The notes beneath the pieces are model-generated. The model was not told the origin of the DNA. It ran no database searches and saw only the letters and a program-made list of their open reading frames with translations. The translations under genes were made by a program, and so were the position numbers. This document shows positions 1-6,740 of a stretch of 13,323 nt of DNA, piece after piece. This stretch comes from Massilioclostridium sp965141735 (lineage in GTDB: Bacteria; Bacillota; Clostridia; Oscillospirales; Ruminococcaceae): assembly GCA_965141735.1 (NCBI GenBank), contig CBCSOX010000057.1, positions 1 through 13,323 of the forward strand. The letters run 5' to 3'. The first letter of the stretch is position 1. The number at the start of each line of letters is the position of its first letter.

Positions 1-645
1 CTCGACCTGCTGGATCGAAACTTCCTTGTCGGTTTTGTCCTGCTCGATTTGTGCTTTGGCTTTTTCAAGCTCGGTGCGCGCCGCAGTGATTTCTTCGGTC
101 TGCCGCTGCAAGGTGTCGATCAAATCCTGGTCGTGTGAGGTGATCCGTTTGATGTATTCCAGGTTGGAGAGAAAGTCCCCAAAGCTCTTTGAGCTGAGCA
201 GGACGTCAAGGGTGGATGTCTGCCCTGCCATATAGGATGCCCGAATACGCTTTTTTAATAACGAAGTGGTATCCTCTTTTTGGGAAACTTTTTGCTCGAT
301 TTCGATTGTTTTGGCTTCGATACTGTCCTGTGTGGTCAGTATCTGGTTGTCAAGCTGTGCAATCTGAGCATTGCCGTCGCTGATTTCGGTGTTAAGAGAG
401 CTAATCTGCCCCTGATAAGAGGCCAAATCCTCGTTGAGCTCCGCAATCTGTTGATCCAATAGCTTTTGAACCTCTGCCTCTTTGCCCTGTTGCTGTTGCA
501 GGCTGTCGAGCTTTTCATTGAGCTCGTTGAGCCGCTGCTGATAATCCTCTGCCGTTGTCCGCGCAGAAGCGGGCAAACAGACAGCCAGACTCAAAGCCAC
601 CGCAAGGGCGGCGCTCAACAGCCGGATTGCTGCGCGTTTTCGCAT
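1..645 (-). CDS. Secreted coiled-coil peptidoglycan hydrolase (PcsB/CwlO-like), N-terminal part, cut by window edge
   Basis: This is the first 215 codons of a third paralogue in the tandem hydrolase cluster; the 3' end lies outside the window. The ATG at 645 follows an AGGAGGTG ribosome binding site at about 651-659. Residues 1-28 form a Sec signal peptide: a basic MRKR start, a Leu/Ala-rich core and a likely cleavage after ASA. From about residue 30 the protein is a long Gln/Glu/Leu/Lys heptad coiled coil. It contains the block RIRASYMAGQTSTLDVLLSS, which is nearly identical in the two neighbouring paralogues. In this family such coiled coils bind the extracellular loop of FtsX and hold a C-terminal M23 (or other) hydrolase domain inactive until FtsEX acts. 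The catalytic domain is not visible here, so calling this copy an M23 peptidase rests on its paralogues. It starts 28 bp after the stop of the preceding gene, so the two are probably cotranscribed. Confidence 0.85.
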   Translation of the reverse strand, partial: MRKRAAIRLLSAALAVALSLAVCLPASARTTAEDYQQRLNELNEKLDSLQQQQGKEAEVQKLLDQQIAELNEDLASYQGQISSLNTEISDGNAQIAQLDNQILTTQDSIEAKTIEIEQKVSQKEDTTSLLKKRIRASYMAGQTSTLDVLLSSKSFGDFLSNLEYIKRITSHDQDLIDTLQRQTEEITAARTELEKAKAQIEQDKTDKEVSIQQVE

Positions 646-673
646 CCCAAACACCTCCTGGTATTGCGTGGGC

Positions 674-1965
674 TTATCTGGAAAGGTAATCGAGGGGATT
701 CACTAGCCTTCCCACTCTCAATTCAAAGTGAAGATGGTTGCCCGGGTTTCCGAATACCCGGCCGGTGTGCCCCACCTGTGCGATGTGCTGTCCCTGGGTG
801 ACATAAGACCCGTTGGGCACATCCACGCTGGAACAGTGGGCATACAGAGAGGTGGAGCCGTCGTCGTGGTAGATCATGAGGTATTTGCCGTAGCTCCAAT
901 AGCTTCCACCCCGGCCATCAGGCCAGGCTTCCACCCTGCCCGATTTCGTGGCAACGATTGAAGTCCCCTCGGGTGCGGGGATGTCGATACCGGTGTGACC
1001 GTTTTGCCCAAAATACGTGCTCAGATGGGTGTGACCGGGCAGCGGCCAGAGGAACCCACTTGAGGAGATGTCGGAATCGCCCGGATTTGGTGCTCCGCCG
1101 CCTCCGTTGTTGACCTGATCCTGATGCTCCTGGGACTTGCGGTCGAGTTCCGCCTGAGCCTGCCTCAGCTGCTCGAGCTCCTGTTGGCTTTCTGTATACT
1201 GCTGACTGATCTCAGAAATATCCCGGTTGTTCTGTTCGAGCTTTTCTTTGACCATATTCACCGTTTCCTGCTGGCTGTTGAGCGCAGCCGTGAGTTCGGC
1301 GCGCTTTTTCTTGGTCAGCTCCACAGAGACTTGCTGCGCCTCTTTTTTCTGCAGCAGCTCCTGTTTGCTCCGGTCAAGATCAGCGCGCACCGCATCGATC
1401 TCTTCCATCTGCCGGACAAGGGTATCGACCAGTTCGCGATCGTGCGTGGCGACACGCTGCGCGTACTCGTAGACGGTGAGAAAATTCCCAAAGGAATCCG
1501 CGCTGAGCAGCAGCTCGAGGGTTGTCGTCTGGCCTGACATGTAGGATGCGCGCATCCGCTCCTTGAGCAGGCGGGATGTCTCTTGCTTTTCCGCCTCTTT
1601 TGCTCGAGTTCGGCGCCTTTTGCGTCAATTTCACCCTGTTTTTGGTTCATCTGGGTTTCGAGCTGAGCGATTTCCGTCTCTTTGTCACTGATTTCATCGT
1701 TGAGCGAATCGATCTCCGTTTGGTCCGCATCGATTTTTTCATTCATCGTTTCGATCTGTGCGTCGAGGGTCTTTTGATATTCCTCTTTTTCGTCTAAGTT
1801 ATTTTGTTTGTCGCGCAGTTGTGATTCGTACCGATCTATTTTTTGTTGCAGCTCCTCTGGAGAAAGCTTTTCTGCTCCAGCCTTGCATGGAAGCACAATA
1901 GCTGCCACCATTGAAAGTGAGAGCAGCGCTGCAAGGACGCGGCTGCGATTTTGTCTATGTCCCAT
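674..1965 (-). pseudogene. Coiled-coil M23 peptidase paralogue (PcsB/CwlO-like) split by a -1 base frameshift
   Basis: The first part is read in one frame from the ATG at 1965 (GGGAGG site at about 1975-1980). It encodes a signal peptide and coiled coil up to about position 1600. The rest, down to the stop at 674, is one frame over. Adding one base in the four-base T run at 1598-1601 (AAAA on the coding strand) restores a continuous protein of about 430 residues. The join is then exactly collinear with the intact paralogue at 1996-3399, with no gap across the 30 residues around it. After correction the order is signal peptide (1-31), coiled coil (about 35-285), short Gly-rich linker, and M23 domain. 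All four expected zinc ligands are present (HTGID motif H324 and D328; HLHFEL motif H411 and H413). Explanations are a sequencing error in a homopolymer, a real null mutation, or -1 slippage on A AAG. An internal ATG at 1555 has an AAGGAG only 3 nt upstream, and its product would lack a signal peptide. Confidence 0.85.
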
Positions 1966-1995
1966 TGGATGTATCCTCCCGAAAATCTTAACAGA

Positions 1996-3399
1996 TTAAC
2001 GAAGATAACTCTGAGGATCTACCCGTCCGCCGTTGCGGTACAGTTCAATATGAAGGTGATTGCCGAATGAATTGCCTGTGTTGCCCACGCCGGCGATCTT
2101 CTGCCCCTGTGAGACCTGCTGGCCCACACTGACATTGAGGCTGTTGCAGTGGGCGTACAGCGAAAGCTCGCCGTTGCCGTGGTCAATAATCAGGTATTTG
2201 CCGTAGGTCCACCAGCCGTTTCCGTCTGTTCTGCCGTTGGGATAAGCTTCTTTGACAACGCCAGCTTTCACCGCGACAATGGGGGTGTTGACCGGAGCGG
2301 GAATGTCGATTCCGGTGTGCGCCAGCCCTTTGTAGCCCTGACTGATGTAGGTGTGGCCCGGAACCGGCCAGACAAAACCATAGCTGTTGGAATTGCCCGC
2401 GTTGTTATTCCCATTGTTTCCTCCGCCCGACGGCTGGCTGCTGGTGTTATTGTTGTTGCCGTTCGAGTTGTTTCCGCCTGAGGAGTTGTTCGAGGAATTT
2501 CCACCCGTATTCCCGCCGGAATTCGGTTTGGAGGAACTGCTTGCAGGGGGCGTTGAGTTCATGCTTTCCCTGGACATCTGCTCCAAATCCGCCTGCATTG
2601 ATTTGAGTTCTTCCAGCGAGGCCTCGTACTCCTGGTTCATCTGCCCGAGTTCGCGGTTGTTGTCCTTGAGCTTTTGCTGCAGACTGCTCCGGGTGGCCTG
2701 CTGGCCCTGCTGTGTTTCCGTCAGCTCCGCCTTTTTTGCCTCGACCTCCTGGATCGACTGCTGCATCGAGGCCTTTTCGCCCTCCTGCTCGCTCTTTGCC
2801 TGTTCCACTTCAGCGCGCGCCGCTTCGAGTTCCTGCACCTGGCTCATATAGGTCTCGGCAAGCTTGCGGTCGTGTGTAGTGATCCGCTTCATGTACTCGT
2901 AATTGGAGAGGAATTTTCCAAAGTCCTCTGAGCTCAGAAGCATTTCCAGTGTGGAGGCCTGACCCGCCATGTAGGAGGCGCGAATGCGCTCCTTGAGCTG
3001 GTCAACTGTTTTTTGTTTTTCCTCCTCCTTGCAGGCGATGTCGGCGTTTTTCGCATCAATATCCACCTGTTTGGCGTTGATCTGTGCCTCGAGTTCTGCA
3101 ATTTGGGCGGTTTTTGCACTGATTTCGTTGTTGAGTACGTTGATCTTTGCCTGATCGGCGTCAATCTTTTCATTCATCACAGCGATCTGTGCGTCGAGCG
3201 TTTTGTTGTATTCCTCTTTCTGGCTGATGTCGTTGGCTTTTTCATTCAGTATCTTTTCATAATTCGCAATTTGATCTTCAAGTTTTCTTTCGTCCGTTGT
3301 TTTGGCTGCTCCAACCGGCAACGCACCGCTCATCGTGAACACGAGCGCGGCGCAGAGCGCGGCGGCAACCAGTTTATTTCCCCTTTTTTTGAAATCCAT
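1996..3399 (-). CDS. Secreted coiled-coil M23 peptidoglycan endopeptidase (PcsB/CwlO/EnvC-like)
   Basis: This intact 467-residue protein is predicted to cut peptidoglycan cross-links outside the membrane, under control of FtsEX. The start at 3399 has AGGAGGAAGTA directly upstream. Residues 1-31 are a Sec signal peptide. About 33-280 are a coiled coil rich in Glu/Gln/Lys with the conserved RIRASYMAGQ block at 138-147. About 281-340 are a low-complexity Asn/Ser/Gly linker. About 345-467 are a LytM/M23 domain. The zinc-site residues are all visible: H361 and D365 in HTGID, and H448 and H450 in HLHIEL, so the enzyme looks active. It begins 24 bp after the ftsX stop and is followed 30 bp later by its frameshifted paralogue, which indicates one operon. 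In streptococci and bacilli the ftsEX partner is PcsB (CHAP domain) or CwlO (NlpC/P60). Here the catalytic domain is M23, as in EnvC and many clostridial homologues. The exact bond cut cannot be told from sequence. Confidence 0.93.
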   Translation of the reverse strand: MDFKKRGNKLVAAALCAALVFTMSGALPVGAAKTTDERKLEDQIANYEKILNEKANDISQKEEYNKTLDAQIAVMNEKIDADQAKINVLNNEISAKTAQIAELEAQINAKQVDIDAKNADIACKEEEKQKTVDQLKERIRASYMAGQASTLEMLLSSEDFGKFLSNYEYMKRITTHDRKLAETYMSQVQELEAARAEVEQAKSEQEGEKASMQQSIQEVEAKKAELTETQQGQQATRSSLQQKLKDNNRELGQMNQEYEASLEELKSMQADLEQMSRESMNSTPPASSSSKPNSGGNTGGNSSNNSSGGNNSNGNNNNTSSQPSGGGNNGNNNAGNSNSYGFVWPVPGHTYISQGYKGLAHTGIDIPAPVNTPIVAVKAGVVKEAYPNGRTDGNGWWTYGKYLIIDHGNGELSLYAHCNSLNVSVGQQVSQGQKIAGVGNTGNSFGNHLHIELYRNGGRVDPQSYLR

Positions 3400-3423
3400 T
3401 ACTTCCTCCTACGAGCGACTTTC

Positions 3424-4326
3424 CTACACTTTCAGGTGCTGGCGCAGGCTGAGTACACTGCCTGCGGCGCCGGTGGCGATCCCCGCGAGGACAAACCAGA
3501 TGGCGAGCCTGAACGCAACATTTTTGAATGGAATAATGCTCTGATACATCGACTGCAAAAAGACAGAGGCATTTCCCATTAGCGCATTGAGTACCGAAGC
3601 GTATCCGAGCCAGATGACCACAAAGGCGATGACTGCTGAAATCAGGCCTAAAATCATCCCTTCAAATAGAAAGGGAACTCGGATAAAATTGTTTGTCGCT
3701 CCCACCTGCTTCATAATACCGATTTCGGTTCGGCGGGAAAAAACAGTCGCACGGATGGTGTTGGCAATGATGACGAGTGAAACAACAACCAGCACCAGGG
3801 TACAGCCGATGCCAAACGCGGTCACCGTGTTTTTCAGGCTGTGAATGGTGTCGGCGACGTTGGTGGGCGCTTTACAGCTTTCGAAGATGCTGAAATTCTT
3901 CGCAGTGTCAAGCACCTGGTCGATGCCTCCCAGATCGTTTGCAGAGACGCGGAAGGAGGCGGGCAGGAAATTGTCGTCGGCGATCCCCTCAAGAAGGGCC
4001 GGGTCGCCGAGCTGCTGTTTGTACTCGGCGAGCGCCTGCTCCTTGTCTATGTAGTCCACTGACTGCACCTGGTCCATCCCCTCGAGTGCATCGCGCATTT
4101 GCTGAATCTGCTCATCCGTTGCGTCATCTTTGATGAAAATCACGATGTCGCTCTGCTGTTCCACAAAGCCGATCATGCTGTCTATATTCGCGGTAAAAAG
4201 CACCGCAAATCCCACTAACAATAGGCAGGCAGTCAAAACGCCAATCGATGCAAACGACATCAGCCGGTTGGTCCAGACGTTTTTGAGCCCCTCCTTGGAT
4301 AGATATTTCAGACTACTGCCCCTCAT
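3424..4326 (-). CDS. ftsX: Cell division protein FtsX (membrane subunit of FtsEX)
   Basis: FtsX is the transmembrane partner of the FtsE ATPase. It passes ATP-driven conformational change to a peptidoglycan hydrolase outside the cell. The 300-residue length fits the family. The layout is a cytoplasmic N-terminus (KYLSKEGLKNVWTNRLMSFAS, the usual start of Firmicute FtsX), TM1 at about 25-47, a large extracellular loop at about 48-165, TM2 at about 168-190, TM3 at about 218-245, TM4 at about 272-292, and a C-terminal RQHLKV typical of FtsX. The segment SRRTEIGIMKQVGATNNFIR between TM2 and TM3 is the characteristic MacB/FtsX coupling region that contacts the ATPase. The start at 4326 has AGGAGG nearby and overlaps the 3' end of ftsE by 14 bp, so the two are translationally coupled. 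The hydrolase genes follow immediately, which supports them as its effectors. Confidence 0.96.
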   Translation of the reverse strand: MRGSSLKYLSKEGLKNVWTNRLMSFASIGVLTACLLLVGFAVLFTANIDSMIGFVEQQSDIVIFIKDDATDEQIQQMRDALEGMDQVQSVDYIDKEQALAEYKQQLGDPALLEGIADDNFLPASFRVSANDLGGIDQVLDTAKNFSIFESCKAPTNVADTIHSLKNTVTAFGIGCTLVLVVVSLVIIANTIRATVFSRRTEIGIMKQVGATNNFIRVPFLFEGMILGLISAVIAFVVIWLGYASVLNALMGNASVFLQSMYQSIIPFKNVAFRLAIWFVLAGIATGAAGSVLSLRQHLKV

Positions 4327-5002
4327 CGAATCCTCCTATCACCTCATCGAAGGCGATTGCGCCGTTTTCGATGCTGACGACCCTGCCCCCGACGTGGCGG
4401 ACAAGCTCGTGTTCATGTGTAACCATCATGATCGTCGTACCGCAGTATTTGTTGATATCCTTGAGCAGCTCGACAATCTGCAGCGAAAGACCGGGGTCAA
4501 TGTTACCGGTCGGTTCGTCTGCAATGATAAAAGGCGGATCGGTCGCAAGCGCGCGGGCGATCGCCACCCTCTGCTGCTCTCCGCCTGAGAGCTGGCTGGG
4601 CAGGGACTTCGCCTTGTCTCCGAGATCCACGAGGTTCAGGACATAGGGGACGCGGTTGCGGATAAATTTGTTGGAATGGTTGGTGACCCGCAGCACAAAC
4701 GCCACATTGTCGAACACATTCATGTTGGGAATCAGGCGGAAATCCTGAAACACCATGCCGAGCGAACGGCGAAAATACGGCACCTGGTTCTTGCGCAGCC
4801 GGCTCAGGTTGTAGCCGTTGACAATCACCGTGCCGGAAGTGGCGACGTTTTCCCGGGTGAGCAGCTTCAAAAGCGAACTTTTGCCCGCCCCCGAGTGGCC
4901 CACAACAAAGACAAATTCCCCTTTGTCAATATGCAGGGTGATGTTATGTAGCGCTGGATTGCCGTTTGTGTAGGCAAACGACACGTTATTCAAGTCTATC
5001 AT
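4313..5002 (-). CDS. ftsE: Cell division ATP-binding protein FtsE
   Basis: FtsE is the cytoplasmic ABC ATPase of the FtsEX complex, which couples ATP hydrolysis to activation of cell-wall hydrolases at division or elongation. I chose the ATG at 5002 (229 residues) over an upstream in-frame ATG at 5083. MIDLNNVSFAY is the usual family N-terminus and a GAGGGAG site lies 8-9 nt upstream; the 27 extra residues show no family similarity. All ABC motifs are intact: Walker A GHSGAGKSS (35-43), Q-loop Q86, signature LSGGE (138-142), Walker B FIIADEP with E163, and H-loop H196. Its complete motifs contrast with the degenerate ABC protein at 8005-9099. The gene overlaps ftsX by 14 bp. It starts 102 bp after the regulator gene stop, so it may have its own promoter or depend on read-through. 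Confidence 0.96.
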   Translation of the reverse strand: MIDLNNVSFAYTNGNPALHNITLHIDKGEFVFVVGHSGAGKSSLLKLLTRENVATSGTVIVNGYNLSRLRKNQVPYFRRSLGMVFQDFRLIPNMNVFDNVAFVLRVTNHSNKFIRNRVPYVLNLVDLGDKAKSLPSQLSGGEQQRVAIARALATDPPFIIADEPTGNIDPGLSLQIVELLKDINKYCGTTIMMVTHEHELVRHVGGRVVSIENGAIAFDEVIGGFDEGQ

Positions 5003-5032
5003 ATGGGTAACTCCCTCACAAGCATTTATTAT

Positions 5033-5060
5033 GGCGCGCCCGAAACAACCCAAGCGCGCC
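5033..5060 (-). repeat. GC-rich inverted repeat between the CdaR-type gene and ftsE
   Basis: Arms GGCGCGC (5033-5039) and GCGCGCC (5054-5060) are a perfect 7-bp inverted repeat around a 14-nt loop. They lie 45 nt after the regulator stop and about 30 nt before the ftsE start. On the minus strand the hairpin is followed by ATAATAAATG rather than a U tract, so it is a weak terminator candidate. It could equally be a leader hairpin or operator for ftsE. A poor promoter-like pair (TTGGGT, 16 nt, TAATAA) overlaps it. The function is undecided. Confidence 0.45.
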
Positions 5061-5104
5061 GTAAACACTTTCCCTATTCTCAACCCAAATGTTCTTGATT
5101 CAAA

Positions 5105-6190
5105 TTAGAGTTTCGCAGGATTGGCGGTCAGGTATTTCTTAACCATCAGTGCAATTTTAAAGACAATTGCGTGGTCAAACTCCCTTAAATCAAGGCCGGT
5201 GAGTTTTTTAATTTTCTCCAGGCGGTACACAAGCGTGTTGCGGTGGACAAAAAGCTTGCGCGACGTTTCGGAGACGTTCAGATTGTTTTCAAAGAATTTT
5301 TGTATGGTAAACAGGGTTTCCTGGTCGAGCGATTCTATGGAACCCCGTTTGAAGACCTCTCTTAAGAAGGTTTCGCAGAGTGTTGTCGGCAGTTGGTAGA
5401 TCAGGCGCGCGATCCCGAGGTTGTCGTAGCTGATGATGACCTTATCTGTGTCGAACACTTTGCCGACCTCGAGAGCGACCTGCGCTTCCTTAAAGGAGCG
5501 GGCGAGATCCCGTACGCCGACAACAGCTGTGCCGATTCCGACCACAGCGCGGGTGTAAAATTCACTTGAAAGGGTGTCAACGATCGAACGGGCGAGTTTT
5601 TCCAGGTCTTTTGTCTCGATGCCCGCCCGGATTTCTTTGATCAAAACGATGTCGTTCTCGCTGATGTTAAACACAAAGTCCTTTTGTTTGTCTGGGAAAA
5701 GGTTTTGAATGACGTCGTAAGCAGAGACGTCGTTGGACGAGAGGATGCGGATGAGCAGCGCAACGCGGCTGACGTCGGTGTTGAAATGGAGCTCTCTCGC
5801 CTTGATATAAATGTCGCCCGGAAGGATGTTGTCGAGCACAACATTTTTGATAAAGTTGTTGCGGTCATATTTCTCGTCGTAATACTGTTTGATGCTGGAG
5901 AGGGTAATCGCCAGGATCTGCGCATATTTGGACGCAGTTTCGTCAACGCCCTCCACAAAAACTGCATAGTCCGGCTTCATGGTAGAGCCGAAGGGCTTAT
6001 AGGTATAACCGTCCCGCACAAACACCTCGTGGGAATCCGCAAGATCGAGTGAGATAAACTCGTTGTAAGCCCCAATTTTGGAGAGCTCGCTGCAAGCGAT
6101 AATCGTTGCCGAATCGTCCACAACGCCGATGACGCGGTCAATCGTATCCCTCATTTGGTGCACAACACCCTGGAAAAGTCTGTTTGACAT
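5105..6190 (-). CDS. CdaR/PucR-family transcriptional regulator
   Basis: This 361-residue protein has the layout of the CdaR (sugar diacid regulator)/PucR family. It has an N-terminal sensor-like region (about 1-110), a central degenerate GGDEF-like domain (about 140-255), and a C-terminal PucR-type helix-turn-helix at about 298-354. The last contains the hallmark stretch NVSETSRKLFVHRNTLVYRL followed by a conserved FDHAIVFKIALMVKKYL helix. The start at 6190 is preceded by AAAGGAG at a normal distance. Family members bind DNA through the C-terminal domain and usually control metabolite-use genes or themselves. The inducer cannot be told from sequence. The gene stands just upstream of ftsE in the same direction, so read-through or regulation of the cell-wall cluster is possible but not shown. 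A TTACAAATTGTAA dyad sits near its putative promoter. Confidence 0.9.
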   Translation of the reverse strand: MSNRLFQGVVHQMRDTIDRVIGVVDDSATIIACSELSKIGAYNEFISLDLADSHEVFVRDGYTYKPFGSTMKPDYAVFVEGVDETASKYAQILAITLSSIKQYYDEKYDRNNFIKNVVLDNILPGDIYIKARELHFNTDVSRVALLIRILSSNDVSAYDVIQNLFPDKQKDFVFNISENDIVLIKEIRAGIETKDLEKLARSIVDTLSSEFYTRAVVGIGTAVVGVRDLARSFKEAQVALEVGKVFDTDKVIISYDNLGIARLIYQLPTTLCETFLREVFKRGSIESLDQETLFTIQKFFENNLNVSETSRKLFVHRNTLVYRLEKIKKLTGLDLREFDHAIVFKIALMVKKYLTANPAKL

Positions 6191-6263
6191 AATGATTCTC
6201 CTTTGTTAAAAAAATTTTCGCTGCTTTTTTGTTTTCAGAACCTATCGACAAACGCCGCAGAGA

Positions 6264-6272
6264 ATTTTAACA
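6264..6272 (-). promoter_or_regulatory. Candidate extended -10 promoter of the CdaR-type gene
   Basis: On the minus strand this reads TGTTAAAAT, an extended -10 (TG, one base, TAAAAT), about 75 nt upstream of the start codon. I do not find a good -35 at 16-18 nt. That is tolerated for extended -10 promoters, but it leaves this as a weak call. The dyad at 6292-6304 would be centred near -41. Confidence 0.35.
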
Positions 6273-6291
6273 AGAGCGTTGCGCTAAACTA

Positions 6292-6304
6292 TTACAAATT
6301 GTAA
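6292..6304. promoter_or_regulatory. Operator-like perfect dyad TTACAAATTGTAA
   Basis: TTACAA-A-TTGTAA is a perfect 6-bp-arm palindrome about 100 bp upstream of the CdaR-type start codon, just upstream of its candidate promoter. Related half-site-like strings occur in the same intergenic region: GTTACAAATTGGTTA at 6475-6489 and ATTTGTAACAATTT near 6715-6728. Autoregulation by the neighbouring regulator is a reasonable inference, but it is not shown by the sequence alone. Confidence 0.4.
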
Positions 6305-6460
6305 CATATTTCGCCTGCTGTTATGTTAAGAAATTATGAAATCACAACGCGAAAATCTTTACGGTTTTGCGAAAAAACCGCATCTAGCGCTCCCTCGGCG
6401 GTTGGGCCGTCTCTATTCAGCTAGAGCATGAAACAATCTGACGGAAATAATTCGTTAAAT

Positions 6461-6492
6461 TTGGTTACGTTTCAGTTACAAATTGGTTATGT
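6461..6492. repeat. Direct repeat TTGGTTACGT / TTGGTTATGT, 22-bp period
   Basis: The decamers at 6461-6470 and 6483-6492 differ at one base, and their starts are 22 bp apart, close to two helical turns. This arrangement is typical of a dimeric or cooperative regulator site but may be chance in AT-rich DNA. It lies about 270-300 bp upstream of the CdaR-type gene. Confidence 0.35.
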
Positions 6493-6672
6493 CTCCAAAT
6501 TATGCCGTCATTATGTTCAAATTAGCTGAAAATTTATGTGCAACAATGACATAATAGCACTTTTGAAAAACTTTGTCAACAGACTAAATGCCAATTTGCT
6601 GGTATTTTTCTCTTTTCATCCCTTCTTTTTTGTGGACTACAGCAAACTGGTACTGGCAAAATCACGAAAATG

Positions 6673-6703
6673 GCGCTGCCCGGCAGGTTTCGCCGGACAG
6701 CGC
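6673..6703 (-). terminator. Likely transcription terminator of the diguanylate cyclase gene
   Basis: Arms 6673-6684 and 6692-6703 pair over 12 positions with one mismatch around a 7-nt loop, starting about 38 nt after the minus-strand gene's stop at 6741. The minus-strand continuation CATTTTCGTGATTTT is moderately T-rich rather than a clean U run, so efficiency is uncertain. The plus side has no U tract. Confidence 0.6.
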
Positions 6704-6740
6704 GCGCTCTCCTCATTTGTAACAATTTCTTGATTTTTGA

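Larger units (their letters stand above)
6191..6740. other. AT-rich intergenic region with dyads, direct repeats and hairpins
   Basis: I see no convincing gene in these 550 bp. It holds the regulator's leader and likely promoter (6264-6272), a 13-bp dyad (6292-6304) and a hairpin with arms CGGTTTT (6362-6368) and AAAACCG (6374-6380). It also holds a nested hairpin with outer arms TCTAGC (6383-6388)/GCTAGA (6420-6425) and inner CGGC/GCCG (6396-6399/6406-6409). A 22-bp-spaced direct repeat of TTGGTTAyGT lies at 6461-6470 and 6483-6492, and the terminator-like hairpin of the next gene is at 6673-6703. The nested hairpins could belong to a small RNA or long leader, but nothing matches an RNA family I recognise. 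Confidence 0.6.

Noticed and set aside
1124..1537. Long plus-strand frames antisense to the hydrolase genes
   Set aside because: They are open because of the biased codon use of the coiled-coil genes (Glu/Gln/Lys codons read as Leu/Phe/Ser in antisense) and have no features of their own.
1860..1965. Lipoprotein signal in the middle hydrolase (Cys after VLP)
   Set aside because: The residue before the Cys is Pro rather than Gly/Ala/Ser, so it does not fit a lipobox. A normal Sec signal peptide explains it.
5003..5083. Upstream start of ftsE at 5083
   Set aside because: The 27 extra residues do not resemble FtsE, while the ATG at 5002 has a good binding site and the family N-terminus.
6536..6733. 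Plus-strand 65-codon frame in the intergenic region
   Set aside because: It has no ribosome binding site, runs through the terminator hairpin of the minus-strand gene, and its hydrophobic Phe/Leu-rich translation reflects AT-rich DNA.
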